NCBI GenBank assembly: GCA_964614855.1
Contig: CAZTMX010000014.1
Location: 1-26,155 of the forward strand
Source: CAWJHE01 sp964614855
GTDB lineage: Bacteria; Chloroflexota; Anaerolineae; Anaerolineales; UBA4823
Direction: 5' to 3'
Length of the DNA stretch: 26,155 nt
The position numbers were made by a program, and so were the translations under genes. The notes beneath the pieces were generated by a model, which saw only the letters and a list, made by a program, of their open reading frames with translations, was not told the DNA's origin and searched no databases. This document shows, piece by piece, positions 1-7,254 of the stretch; position 1 is the stretch's first letter; each line of letters begins with the position of its first letter.

Positions 1-878
1 GGAAAGAAGCCATCATCACCCCTTTGGTCCGCGCATCAGGATATTCCGCCATCCTCTTTGTAATCTTGATTTTTTATTTTTTACTCAGCGAAGGCTTGCC
101 TGCCCTTGTACAGGTGCCGGTTTCCGATCTATTCGGCTCACGCTGGTATCCCATCGAAGAGTATTACGGTCTGCTGCCGCTGATCGGCGGGTCTTTGATG
201 GTGACCCTGGGCGCTACTCTGATTGCCATGCCGATCGGCATCTGCACTGCAGTCTTTATTGCTGAGGTTGCCCCCCGCTGGGTGCGCGAAGTCCTTAAAC
301 CCCTGGTTGAAGTGCTGGCCGGCATTCCATCGGTTGTATTGGGTTTTTTGGGGATCATGGTACTGGCGCCAAACCTGCGCCGGATACTGGATTTACCCAC
401 CGGGTTAACCGCCTTTGCCGGCGCTATCCTGCTGGCAGCCATTTCCATCCCAACCATCGTCTCGGTGGCTGAAGATGCCCTGGATGCGGTGCCGCGCTCC
501 TATCGCGACGCTTCGTTGGCTCTGGGGGTTACCGAATGGCAAACGATCTGGAATGTCACCCTGCCGGCTGCACGCTCGGGCGTGTTGACGGCAGTGATGC
601 TGGGGATCGGGCGCTCGATCGGCGAGACGATGACGGTGATGATGGTCACCGGCAATGCCGCAGTGCTGCCATTTGCACCCAAGTATTTGTTTATGCCCGT
701 GCGTACCATGACCGCCACCATCGCAGCCGAAATGGGTGAAGTGGCAACCGGCAGCACCCACTACCATGTGCTCTTTTTGATCGGCATTGTGCTTTTTCTG
801 ATCTCGCTAGTGGTGAATATCACTGCCTCCGCCGTGGTATTTCGCCAGAGCAAGCGGTCGGAACGCATTCTCTCCTGA
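1..878 (+). CDS. pstC: Phosphate ABC transporter permease PstC (first copy), 5' truncated by window edge
   Basis: This is the inner permease subunit of a high-affinity phosphate ABC importer, which pairs with PstA in the membrane. The reading frame is open back to the first bases of the window (codons from base 3), so the gene begins upstream; the TTG at 24 is only the first possible start codon inside the window. Seen in the protein: a first hydrophobic helix followed by the SEGLPAL element typical of PstC, several further membrane helices, and the cytoplasmic EAA-loop that contacts the ATPase (YRDASLALGVTEWQTIW), followed by GRSIGET near the C-terminus. It is followed 7 bases later by pstA, so the two are surely co-transcribed. 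A pstS-type binding protein gene may lie upstream of the window. Family assignment is firm; the substrate is inferred from the neighbours. Confidence 0.9.
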   Translation, partial: KEAIITPLVRASGYSAILFVILIFYFLLSEGLPALVQVPVSDLFGSRWYPIEEYYGLLPLIGGSLMVTLGATLIAMPIGICTAVFIAEVAPRWVREVLKPLVEVLAGIPSVVLGFLGIMVLAPNLRRILDLPTGLTAFAGAILLAAISIPTIVSVAEDALDAVPRSYRDASLALGVTEWQTIWNVTLPAARSGVLTAVMLGIGRSIGETMTVMMVTGNAAVLPFAPKYLFMPVRTMTATIAAEMGEVATGSTHYHVLFLIGIVLFLISLVVNITASAVVFRQSKRSERILS

Positions 879-885
879 GCAGCTT

Positions 886-1755
886 ATGAACAAAGCGCCA
901 ACCTCCCTTATCTCACGCCACACCATCCAGCGCCTGGGTTTTACCGGTCTGAGCCTGATCACACTGGTTACCGTCATCCCCATCATCTGGATCATCTTTC
1001 AGATCATCAGCCAGGGAGCGCCTGCTTTTAGCTGGGAATTCTTGAGTGGGTTTCCCTCCGACGGGATGCGCAAAGGCGGCATCTTACCTGCAATCATCGG
1101 CACCCTGTACCTGACGATCGGAACAGCCATCTTTTCAGTACCCCTGGGTATTGGCGCAGCCATTTACCTGTCTGAATATGCTTCAGATAGCTTGCTGACT
1201 CGCACAATCCGCCTGGCAATCATCAACCTGGCGGGCATCCCCTCGGTGGTTTACGGGTTGTTTGGGTTGGGGCTGTTTGTGCTCTTTCTAAACTTCGGCA
1301 CCAGCATCCTGGCGGCATCGCTTACCCTCTCGATCATGACCTTACCGGTGATCATCAGTACAACAGAAGAAGCGCTGCGCGCCGTACCCAATTCTTTTCG
1401 TGTGGTGAGCATTTCACTCGGCGCAACCCGCTGGCAGACCATCCGCCGCATCGTCCTGCCTGAAGCCATCCCAGGCATTCTAACCGGGGTCATCCTTGGA
1501 TTGGAGCGCGCAGCAGGAGAAACTGCACCCATCCTGTTTACCGGTGCATCATTTTTCCTTCCGCAATTACCAGGGTCACCCATGGATGCCACCATGGCGC
1601 TGCCGTATCACCTGTTTGTTATCTCCACTTCGGTACCGGGGATGCCGGTTTCCATTCAATACGGCACAGCATTGGTGCTGCTGATCTTTGTTTTGAGTAT
1701 GAATATGCTGGCAACCGTAATTCGTTCGCGCGCCCGTGCACGCAGGCAGTGGTAA
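886..1755 (+). CDS. pstA: Phosphate ABC transporter permease PstA (first copy)
   Basis: Second permease subunit of the first Pst system, 289 residues, the usual length for PstA. It has an N-terminal membrane helix (about residues 20-45), further transmembrane segments, and the EAA loop FRVVSISLGATRWQTIRRIV preceding a glycine-rich helix that ends RAAGETAP; most PstA proteins read RAIGETAP. It starts 7 bases after pstC stops, and its stop codon (1753-1755) lies directly in front of the ATPase gene, an arrangement suggesting translational coupling. Compared with the second PstA (7254-8501) it lacks the large external loop after helix 1. Phosphate as substrate is inferred from the family and from the adjacent phoB/phoR. 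Confidence 0.9.
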   Translation: MNKAPTSLISRHTIQRLGFTGLSLITLVTVIPIIWIIFQIISQGAPAFSWEFLSGFPSDGMRKGGILPAIIGTLYLTIGTAIFSVPLGIGAAIYLSEYASDSLLTRTIRLAIINLAGIPSVVYGLFGLGLFVLFLNFGTSILAASLTLSIMTLPVIISTTEEALRAVPNSFRVVSISLGATRWQTIRRIVLPEAIPGILTGVILGLERAAGETAPILFTGASFFLPQLPGSPMDATMALPYHLFVISTSVPGMPVSIQYGTALVLLIFVLSMNMLATVIRSRARARRQW

Positions 1756-1759
1756 GGGT

Positions 1760-2548
1760 ATGATGACTGCACAAAACGGCAACAAGATTGTGATTGAAAA
1801 CCTGACGCTGACCTACTCAGATGGCGCCGAGTCATTGCGCAATATCAACTTAAATATCCCTGCCCATGCCATCTCCGTCCTTTTTGGGCCTGCAGGCGGA
1901 GGAAAATCCTCCTTGCTGCGTTTGCTCAATCGTCTGAACGACCTGGCAGATGTGGTGAAGTGTGAAGGCCGGATATTGCTCAGCGGTCAGGACGGCAGTG
2001 TAATCGATGTACTGGACAAAGGGACAGATGTCATCCAGTTGCGTCGGCGGGTTGGCATGGTGTTTGCCAGGCCAATTGTTCTACCCTTGAGCATTCGCGG
2101 CAACCTGACCTATTCTCTGGAACTGGCAGGCATTCGTAATCAAGGCGTACTGGATGAGACTGTCGAACGCACGCTGAAACAGGCCGTCTTGTGGGATGAA
2201 GTTAAGGACAGGTTGGATGACCCGGCTGTGGCACTTTCCGGCGGGCAACAGCAGCGGCTGTGCCTGGCGCGCAGCCTGGCACTGGAGCCTGAAGTGATCT
2301 TGCTGGATGAACCGACATCGGGGCTGGATCCCATTTCAACCAGCAAAGTGGAAGACACCTTACAGGAACTTAAGAAGGACTTCACCATCATATTGGTACC
2401 ACACTCGGTACAGCAGGCAGCCCGCGTGGCCGATTTTTCAGCCTTCTTCCTGCAAGGCGAATTGGTGGAAGCGGCATCGGGTCATAAGCTATTTGTCAAC
2501 CCCAGCGACAAGAGAACACAGGATTATGTAGAAGGGCGCTTTGGCTAG
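1760..2548 (+). CDS. pstB: Divergent PstB-like phosphate ABC transporter ATPase lacking the Q-loop glutamine
   Basis: ATP-binding subunit of the first Pst system, about 262 residues. Walker A reads GPAGGGKS (residues 43-50) where canonical PstB has GPSGCGKS. The signature LSGGQQQRLCLARSLALEP, the Walker B region LLDEPTSGLDP and the switch histidine (VPHSVQQAARVADF) are present. The Q-loop, normally VFQKPNPFP in PstB, here reads VFARPIVLP, so the conserved glutamine is an alanine (about residue 103, codon gcc at 2066). An ATG at 1760 and another at 1763 are both plausible starts, the second better spaced from the AAGGG at 1754-1758; the longer GTG-initiated frame from 1736 would overlap pstA and is unlikely. 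phoB follows with 1 base between stop and start. The gene is probably still an ATPase, but altered in coupling. Confidence 0.85.
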   Translation: MMTAQNGNKIVIENLTLTYSDGAESLRNINLNIPAHAISVLFGPAGGGKSSLLRLLNRLNDLADVVKCEGRILLSGQDGSVIDVLDKGTDVIQLRRRVGMVFARPIVLPLSIRGNLTYSLELAGIRNQGVLDETVERTLKQAVLWDEVKDRLDDPAVALSGGQQQRLCLARSLALEPEVILLDEPTSGLDPISTSKVEDTLQELKKDFTIILVPHSVQQAARVADFSAFFLQGELVEAASGHKLFVNPSDKRTQDYVEGRFG

Positions 2549-2549
2549 T

Positions 2550-3254
2550 ATGACGGAAAAAATCCTGGTGATTGAAGATGAGCCCGCCCTGCAAGAAACG
2601 TTGAAATACAATTTGAAAAGACAGGGGTACGATGTGCAGGTCGCCGCAGATGGAGAGAAGGGCATCGCACAGGCGCGAAAATTTCACCCGCACCTGATCC
2701 TTTTGGATGTTATGCTGCCGGTGATGGATGGTTTTGAAGTGTGCCGTGTTTTAAGACAGGAGATGAACACACCCATCCTGATGCTCACTGCGAAAGATGA
2801 TGAGATCGACCGTGTCATCGGTTTGGAACTCGGCGCCGATGACTACATCACAAAACCTTTCAGCATGCGTGAGCTGCTGGCACGGGTAAAAGCTCAGTTA
2901 CGCCGTATGCGCTTGATCCGCGAAGAAATGGAAAGCAATTTGGAGCATGAGAAGGAAACTCTGAACTTTGGCAATCTGTCTTTGGATCTTAGCCGCAGGG
3001 AAGCATCCCTTGACCAGCAGCCGTTATCGCTTAAACCAAAGGAATACGAGCTGCTGCTCTTCCTGGCACAGCACCGGGGCCAGGCGCTTTCGAGGGAGTT
3101 GATCTTGGAACGTGTTTGGGGTTGGGATTTCAGCGGCGGCAGTCGCTCGGTAGATGTACATGTGCGCTGGTTGCGCGAAAAAATTGAGATTAACCCGGCT
3201 GAACCTGCACGGATCGTAACCGTGCGCGGCACGGGTTATCGATTTGAGGGCTAA
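2550..3254 (+). CDS. phoB: Phosphate regulon response regulator PhoB (OmpR/PhoB family)
   Basis: DNA-binding response regulator of 234 residues that, once phosphorylated by PhoR, should activate phosphate-starvation genes. The receiver domain (1-120) has the acidic pair E9/D10, the phosphoacceptor D53 in LLDVMLP, T80 and K102 in YITKPF, so all catalytic residues are present. A charged linker follows, then a winged-helix output domain (about 135-233) with the expected LKPKEYELLLFLAQH and RGTGYRF elements. The ATG at 2550 is preferred over the upstream TTG at 2541 because it follows the pstB stop (2546-2548) and is the natural start for the MTEKILVIEDE receiver. Its TAA overlaps the ATG of phoR by one base, so the pair is translationally coupled. 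The likely target is the repeat array at 5044-5109. Confidence 0.93.
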   Translation: MTEKILVIEDEPALQETLKYNLKRQGYDVQVAADGEKGIAQARKFHPHLILLDVMLPVMDGFEVCRVLRQEMNTPILMLTAKDDEIDRVIGLELGADDYITKPFSMRELLARVKAQLRRMRLIREEMESNLEHEKETLNFGNLSLDLSRREASLDQQPLSLKPKEYELLLFLAQHRGQALSRELILERVWGWDFSGGSRSVDVHVRWLREKIEINPAEPARIVTVRGTGYRFEG

Positions 3255-5023
3255 TGTTACGCAGTATTCGCTGGCAAATTGCAGTACCGTATGTAATCCT
3301 GATCGTGGTAGTCATGGCCGGGCTGGGACTATACGTTTCAAACCTCAGTCGCCAAACCTACTTGAACGACCTGGACAGGGAATTGGGTTCAGAAGCCAAC
3401 CTGCTCGCCAACCTGGTGAGACCCGAGTTATTGAGCAAAACAGCTCCTGAAACTCTGGATGAGATCAGCAAAACCTGGTCGGAGCTGCTGGACAAACGAG
3501 TGACGATCATCCGCGCCGACGGTGTGGTGATCGGGGAATCGGACGATGAGCGCGAAAAAATGGATAACCACATCGCGCGCCCCGAGATCATTGAAGCGCA
3601 GAAATCCGGTGAGGGCTCAAGCACACGTTACAGCCAGTCTCTTGGCGATTTTCTTTTATACAAGGCATATTCAGTTAAAGAACAGGACGCAACCATTGGT
3701 TACATTCGCCTGGCAGTGCCCCTGAAAACCGTACAAGATAATATTGCGCGGCTTCAGCGCACCATCGCCCTGGCAGCATTTCTGGCGTCCCTGCTTTCCA
3801 TTATCCTGGCTGTGGTGATCGCCAACCGCTCTATCCAGCCGCTGAGGCAATTGACACAGGCTGTGCAGAAAATTGCCGCAGGCGAAACAAATATCACCAG
3901 GCTGCCGGAACAAATCGACCGGCTAACGCAAGATGAAATCGGACAGCTCACCCATGCGTTTAATGCCATGTCAGTACGCTTGCAAAACCAGATCAGCGCG
4001 CTGGAGAGCGAGCGCAGTAAGTCAGCTGCCGTATTGAGTATGATGACGGATGGCGTGCTGATCGTCGATGCCCAGTCCACTGTGCACTATATCAACCCTG
4101 CTGCGGAAAAGATGTTTGGGGTGAAGAGCCAGGATGTTTTGAAACGTTCACTGGCAGCAGCATTGCGGCACCATCAAATTATCGATCTCTTCAACCGCTG
4201 TCAGGAAAAGGGAGATGGGCAGGAAGCGACGCTCGAGCTATCTCCACGAAACCTTTATCTATATGCCATAGCCACGCCGTTAGGCCAGGCGCTGCCAGGC
4301 AGCATGCTTTTGCTCTTCCAGGATCTTTCCAGGATGAAAAAGCTGGAGACAGTACGACAGGATTTCATCAGCAACATTTCGCATGAATTGCGCACGCCCC
4401 TGGCCTCCCTCAAAGCATTAACCGAGACATTGCGCGACGGTGCTCTGGAAGACCCCCCGGCTGCGAAACGGTTTCTGGAACACATGGAAATCGAAGTGGA
4501 TGCCCTCAGCCAGATTGTTTCTGAATTACTGGAACTTTCGCGCATCGAATCAGGCCGTGTGCCGTTGAAATTGGAAAGTGTAAATCCCGCCGCCCTGGTT
4601 GGTTCCGTTTTGGAGCGCATGCGCATGCAAGCAGAACGCGCAGGCCTGTCCTTGACAAGCGAAGTAGCAGAAAGTATATCCCAGGTAATGGTTGATATGC
4701 CGCGCATGGAGCAGGTATTGACAAACCTGCTTCACAATGCCATCAAATTTACCCCTAAAGGGGGAAGCGTCCACATAAGCGCCAAACAAGAAGGGAATCT
4801 GGTTGTTTTTGCTGTCAAGGATACCGGTGTTGGTATCCCCGCGATTGACCTGACGCGCATCTTCGAGCGTTTTTACAAAACCGACCGCGCTCGCTCGGGA
4901 GGCGGCGCAGGTTTGGGGTTGGCAATCGCACGCCATCTGGTTGAAGCCCACGGCGGAAAAATCTGGGTCGAAAGTGTAGAAGGCGAAGGATCGACTTTTT
5001 CCTTAACGATCCCTGCTGTGTAA
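3254..5023 (+). CDS. phoR: Phosphate regulon sensor histidine kinase PhoR
   Basis: Membrane sensor kinase of 589 residues that phosphorylates PhoB. The order is: helix TM1 (about 9-29), an extracytoplasmic sensor region (30-170), TM2 (171-190), a HAMP linker (191-245), a PAS domain (about 255-360), a HisKA dimerisation domain with H377 in FISNISHELRTPLAS, and an HATPase_c domain with the N-box N495 (LLHNAIKFTP), the G1 box DTGVGIP starting at D523, the F-box FERFYKTDRA and the G2 box GAGLGLAI. Everything needed for activity is present. The start ATG shares its A with the phoB stop codon. It is longer than E. coli PhoR mainly because of the real external domain between the two helices, a layout known from Gram-positive PhoR. 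A small hairpin and then the pstS regulatory region follow. Confidence 0.92.
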   Translation: MLRSIRWQIAVPYVILIVVVMAGLGLYVSNLSRQTYLNDLDRELGSEANLLANLVRPELLSKTAPETLDEISKTWSELLDKRVTIIRADGVVIGESDDEREKMDNHIARPEIIEAQKSGEGSSTRYSQSLGDFLLYKAYSVKEQDATIGYIRLAVPLKTVQDNIARLQRTIALAAFLASLLSIILAVVIANRSIQPLRQLTQAVQKIAAGETNITRLPEQIDRLTQDEIGQLTHAFNAMSVRLQNQISALESERSKSAAVLSMMTDGVLIVDAQSTVHYINPAAEKMFGVKSQDVLKRSLAAALRHHQIIDLFNRCQEKGDGQEATLELSPRNLYLYAIATPLGQALPGSMLLLFQDLSRMKKLETVRQDFISNISHELRTPLASLKALTETLRDGALEDPPAAKRFLEHMEIEVDALSQIVSELLELSRIESGRVPLKLESVNPAALVGSVLERMRMQAERAGLSLTSEVAESISQVMVDMPRMEQVLTNLLHNAIKFTPKGGSVHISAKQEGNLVVFAVKDTGVGIPAIDLTRIFERFYKTDRARSGGGAGLGLAIARHLVEAHGGKIWVESVEGEGSTFSLTIPAV

Positions 5024-5025
5024 TG

Positions 5026-5043
5026 GGAGGCATAAATGCCTCC
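5026..5043 (+). terminator. Short perfect hairpin after phoR
   Basis: The arms GGAGGCAT (5026-5033) and ATGCCTCC (5036-5043) are perfect complements around a 2-base centre, starting 2 bases after the phoR stop. No solid T-run follows (GTTAATCATTTG), so it would be a weak intrinsic terminator or a transcript-end stabiliser. It directly abuts the 11-bp repeat array of the pstS promoter. Confidence 0.45.
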
Positions 5044-5120
5044 GTTAATCATTTGTTTACAAACCAATGACAATCTGTTAAACACGCCTTGCTGCGGCGT
5101 TAAACACCAACAGGTATACT
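5044..5120 (+). promoter_or_regulatory. Candidate PhoB box array and promoter of pstS
   Basis: Reading in 11-base steps from 5044, the sequence begins GTTAATCA (5044), GTTTACAA (5055), AATGACAA (5066), GTTAAACA (5077), CTTGCTGC (5088) and GTTAAACA (5099). Four of six units start GTTWA in exact 11-bp phase. Direct repeats of 11-bp period are the hallmark of PhoB/PhoP-type binding sites, as in the E. coli Pho box and the B. subtilis TTAACA-type repeats. A TATACT -10 hexamer lies at 5115-5120, and no recognisable -35 sits 17 bases upstream, as expected of an activator-dependent promoter. The start of transcription would be near 5127, giving a leader of about 37 bases that includes the GGAGGAGA ribosome site of pstS. 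Confidence 0.7.
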
Positions 5121-5163
5121 CTCCTCTATGAATAATAAAACTAATTTCTATTGGAGGAGATTT

Positions 5164-6237
5164 ATGTTCAAAAATATCGCACGAACGCTGCCCATCATGT
5201 TGGCAGCCGCAATTTTGTTTAGCGCCTGTGCACCCGCACAGACAACCGCTGTCGTTGTTACTGAGGCAGCCCCCATGACAACCGAGGCTCCAGCAGTTGC
5301 AGAAGCCCCAGCCGTTACCGAAGCTCCAGTTGTTGCCGAGGCGCCCGCTGCTGAGGCCCCGGCAGCCGGGGTTGGTCTTTTACCCGCAGTGGATCCCATG
5401 GCAGTGAGTGGGGATATCATCATGGCCGGCAGCTCCACCGTCTTCCCCCTGGCGGAGCGCATGGCTGAGCGTTTCAATGAAGAAGGTTTTGCAGGGAATG
5501 TAACCATCGACAGCATCGGCTCCGGTGCAGGTTTCGAGCGCTTCTGCACCGCTGGTGAAAGCGATATCGCCAATGCCAGCCGGGCGATCAAGGAAGAAGA
5601 AATCGCCAACTGCGCAAGCATTGGTCGTACCCCCATCGAATTTCGTGTCGGCACCGATGCCCTGGCCATTGTGGTCAGCTCTGAAAACGACTTTCTAACT
5701 GATGTCACCCTGGAACAGCTGGCGCAGATCTTTTCCAACGCTGAGAAATGGTCGGATGTCGATCCTTCCTGGCCTGCTGAGAGCATCCTGCGCTTCAGTC
5801 CTGGCACCGACTCCGGCACATTCGATTACTTTGTGGAAGAGGTCTTTGACGAAGACGAAGCCCCCCTGCTGAACGCTGCCAACCTGCAGCTCAGCGAAGA
5901 CGACAATGTGCTTGTCCAGGGCGTTGTAGGCAGCCCCTATGCGATCGGGTACTTTGGCTTTGCTTATTACCAGGAGAACGCAGATAAACTCAAAGCGGTC
6001 TCCCTGGAAGGCATCGCCCCTACTGCGGAGAGTGCAGAGAGCAGCGAATATCCACTGGCGCGCCCGCTGTTCATCTACTCCGATGCTTCCATCCTGAAAG
6101 CGAAACCGCAGGTGGCCGCCTTTATCAACTTCTTCCTTTCTTTTGTGAATGAAGAAATCCTGGATGTGGGCTACTTCCCCGCCAGCGATGAAGCACTTAC
6201 CGCTGCCCAACAGGCCTGGGTTGACGGTATGAAATAG
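5164..6237 (+). CDS. pstS: Phosphate-binding lipoprotein PstS
   Basis: Extracytoplasmic solute-binding protein of 357 residues that captures phosphate and delivers it to PstC/PstA. The start at 5164 is set by a strong ribosome site GGAGGAGA (5153-5160); an in-frame ATG at 5128 lies at the expected transcription start and would spoil the signal sequence. Residues 1-22 form a lipoprotein signal with lipobox LFSAC (C22 as the lipidated residue). Residues about 23-75 are a low-complexity linker built from repeated A-E-A-P and T-E-A-P units, acting as a tether. The binding domain carries phosphate-contact motifs: AGSSTVFP, SIGSGAGFERF, ASRAI and PGTDSGTFDYF. The gene is headed by the repeat array at 5044-5109 and followed by a strong hairpin, then pstC2. 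The lipid anchor fits a single-membrane or Chloroflexota-type envelope. Confidence 0.93.
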   Translation: MFKNIARTLPIMLAAAILFSACAPAQTTAVVVTEAAPMTTEAPAVAEAPAVTEAPVVAEAPAAEAPAAGVGLLPAVDPMAVSGDIIMAGSSTVFPLAERMAERFNEEGFAGNVTIDSIGSGAGFERFCTAGESDIANASRAIKEEEIANCASIGRTPIEFRVGTDALAIVVSSENDFLTDVTLEQLAQIFSNAEKWSDVDPSWPAESILRFSPGTDSGTFDYFVEEVFDEDEAPLLNAANLQLSEDDNVLVQGVVGSPYAIGYFGFAYYQENADKLKAVSLEGIAPTAESAESSEYPLARPLFIYSDASILKAKPQVAAFINFFLSFVNEEILDVGYFPASDEALTAAQQAWVDGMK

Positions 6238-6246
6238 GATTTTTCC

Positions 6247-6289
6247 GAAAGACCTGCCCTGTGCCAAACACTTGCAGGGCAGGTCTTTC
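6247..6289 (+). terminator. Strong 15-bp hairpin between pstS and pstC2
   Basis: The arms 6247-6261 (GAAAGACCTGCCCTG) and 6275-6289 are perfectly complementary over 15 bp, with a 13-base loop. It lies 9 bases after the pstS stop. No T-run follows, so it is more likely an mRNA-stabilising or partial attenuation element than a full terminator. Such structures commonly separate an abundant binding-protein gene from its permease genes. Confidence 0.65.
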
Positions 6290-6315
6290 AATGGAAAAAC
6301 ATTTGACGAGGCACA

Positions 6316-7254
6316 ATGGGTCAAACCCAAAACAACTTTTCCAATTCGCTTACACCCGATTTGCGCAAGCGCCCAAGGAGAAAAGAAAGCCTGATCCAGG
6401 GATTTCTTTTTTTCTGCAGAGCTGTCTCCATTCTAACCACTACCGGGATCGTCTATGAGCTGGCTAAGGAAGCCTGGTTGTTTTTTAGCAGCCCAGAAGT
6501 CTCCCTGGTTAGTTTTTTCACCGGCATCAAGTGGCAACCGCAAATTTTGGAATTCGGCGTTTGGCCGCTGGTAACAGCCACTTTGATGACCACCAGCATC
6601 GCTATGGCGATTGCCTTACCGCTCGGCCTGGGTGTGGCGATCTACTTGAGTGAATATGCCGCACCGCGCACTCGAAATGTCCTCAAACCTATTTTGGAAG
6701 TGCTGGCTGGCGTGCCCACGGTGGTGTATGGCTACTTTGCACTGACCTTTATGACGCCGCTCCTGCGTTCCATCTTTGGACGGGATGTGGTGGAGATCTA
6801 TAACACTGCTTCTGCCGGGTTGGTGATGGGTATATTGATTTTGCCGTTGATCAGCTCGATGAGCGAGGATGCCTTAAGTGCGGTGCCGCGTTCCTTGCGA
6901 GAAGCTGCTTATGGTCTTGGAGCAACAAAACTGGAAGTGGCGGTCAAAATTGTGACACCTGCAGCCATCTCCGGCATATCGGCTGCCTTTATCATCGGTA
7001 TCTCGCGCGCCATCGGCGAGACAATGATCGTTGCCATTGCTGCCGGTGCAGGGCCAAATTTCACATTGAACCCATTTCGCGCCGCAGAAACGATGACCGG
7101 CCATATTGTGCGCATCAGCGGCGGCGATCTGAGTTACGACACTCTGGATTACAACAGCCTGTTTGCCATTGGTCTGCTGCTCTTTAGCCTCACCATGGTG
7201 TTGAATATTATCAGCCAAAGAATTGTACGGCGTTTTCGTGAGGTGTACGATTGA
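6316..7254 (+). CDS. pstC: Phosphate ABC transporter permease PstC (second copy)
   Basis: Permease subunit of the second, complete Pst transporter, 312 residues. An unusually polar N-terminus (about 30 residues, rich in Asn, Gln, Arg and Lys) precedes the first membrane helix near residue 38. The EAA loop LREAAYGLGATKLEVAVKIV and the following GISRAIGETM are well conserved. The ATG at 6316 has a GACGAGG ribosome site (6305-6311). It is preceded by the pstS-associated hairpin and overlaps the pstA start by one base (stop TGA 7252-7254, ATG 7254). It is clearly diverged from the first PstC at the window start, so the two sets are not a recent tandem duplication. Confidence 0.92.
   Translation: MGQTQNNFSNSLTPDLRKRPRRKESLIQGFLFFCRAVSILTTTGIVYELAKEAWLFFSSPEVSLVSFFTGIKWQPQILEFGVWPLVTATLMTTSIAMAIALPLGLGVAIYLSEYAAPRTRNVLKPILEVLAGVPTVVYGYFALTFMTPLLRSIFGRDVVEIYNTASAGLVMGILILPLISSMSEDALSAVPRSLREAAYGLGATKLEVAVKIVTPAAISGISAAFIIGISRAIGETMIVAIAAGAGPNFTLNPFRAAETMTGHIVRISGGDLSYDTLDYNSLFAIGLLLFSLTMVLNIISQRIVRRFREVYD

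Noticed and set aside
24..878. pstC starting at the TTG at 24
   Set aside because: The frame is open upstream to the window start, and PstC proteins have more N-terminal residues, so the gene is cut by the window edge.
5148..5819. Antisense open frame over pstS
   Set aside because: Its Ala/Gly-rich repeats mirror the pstS linker on the other strand; no supporting signals.
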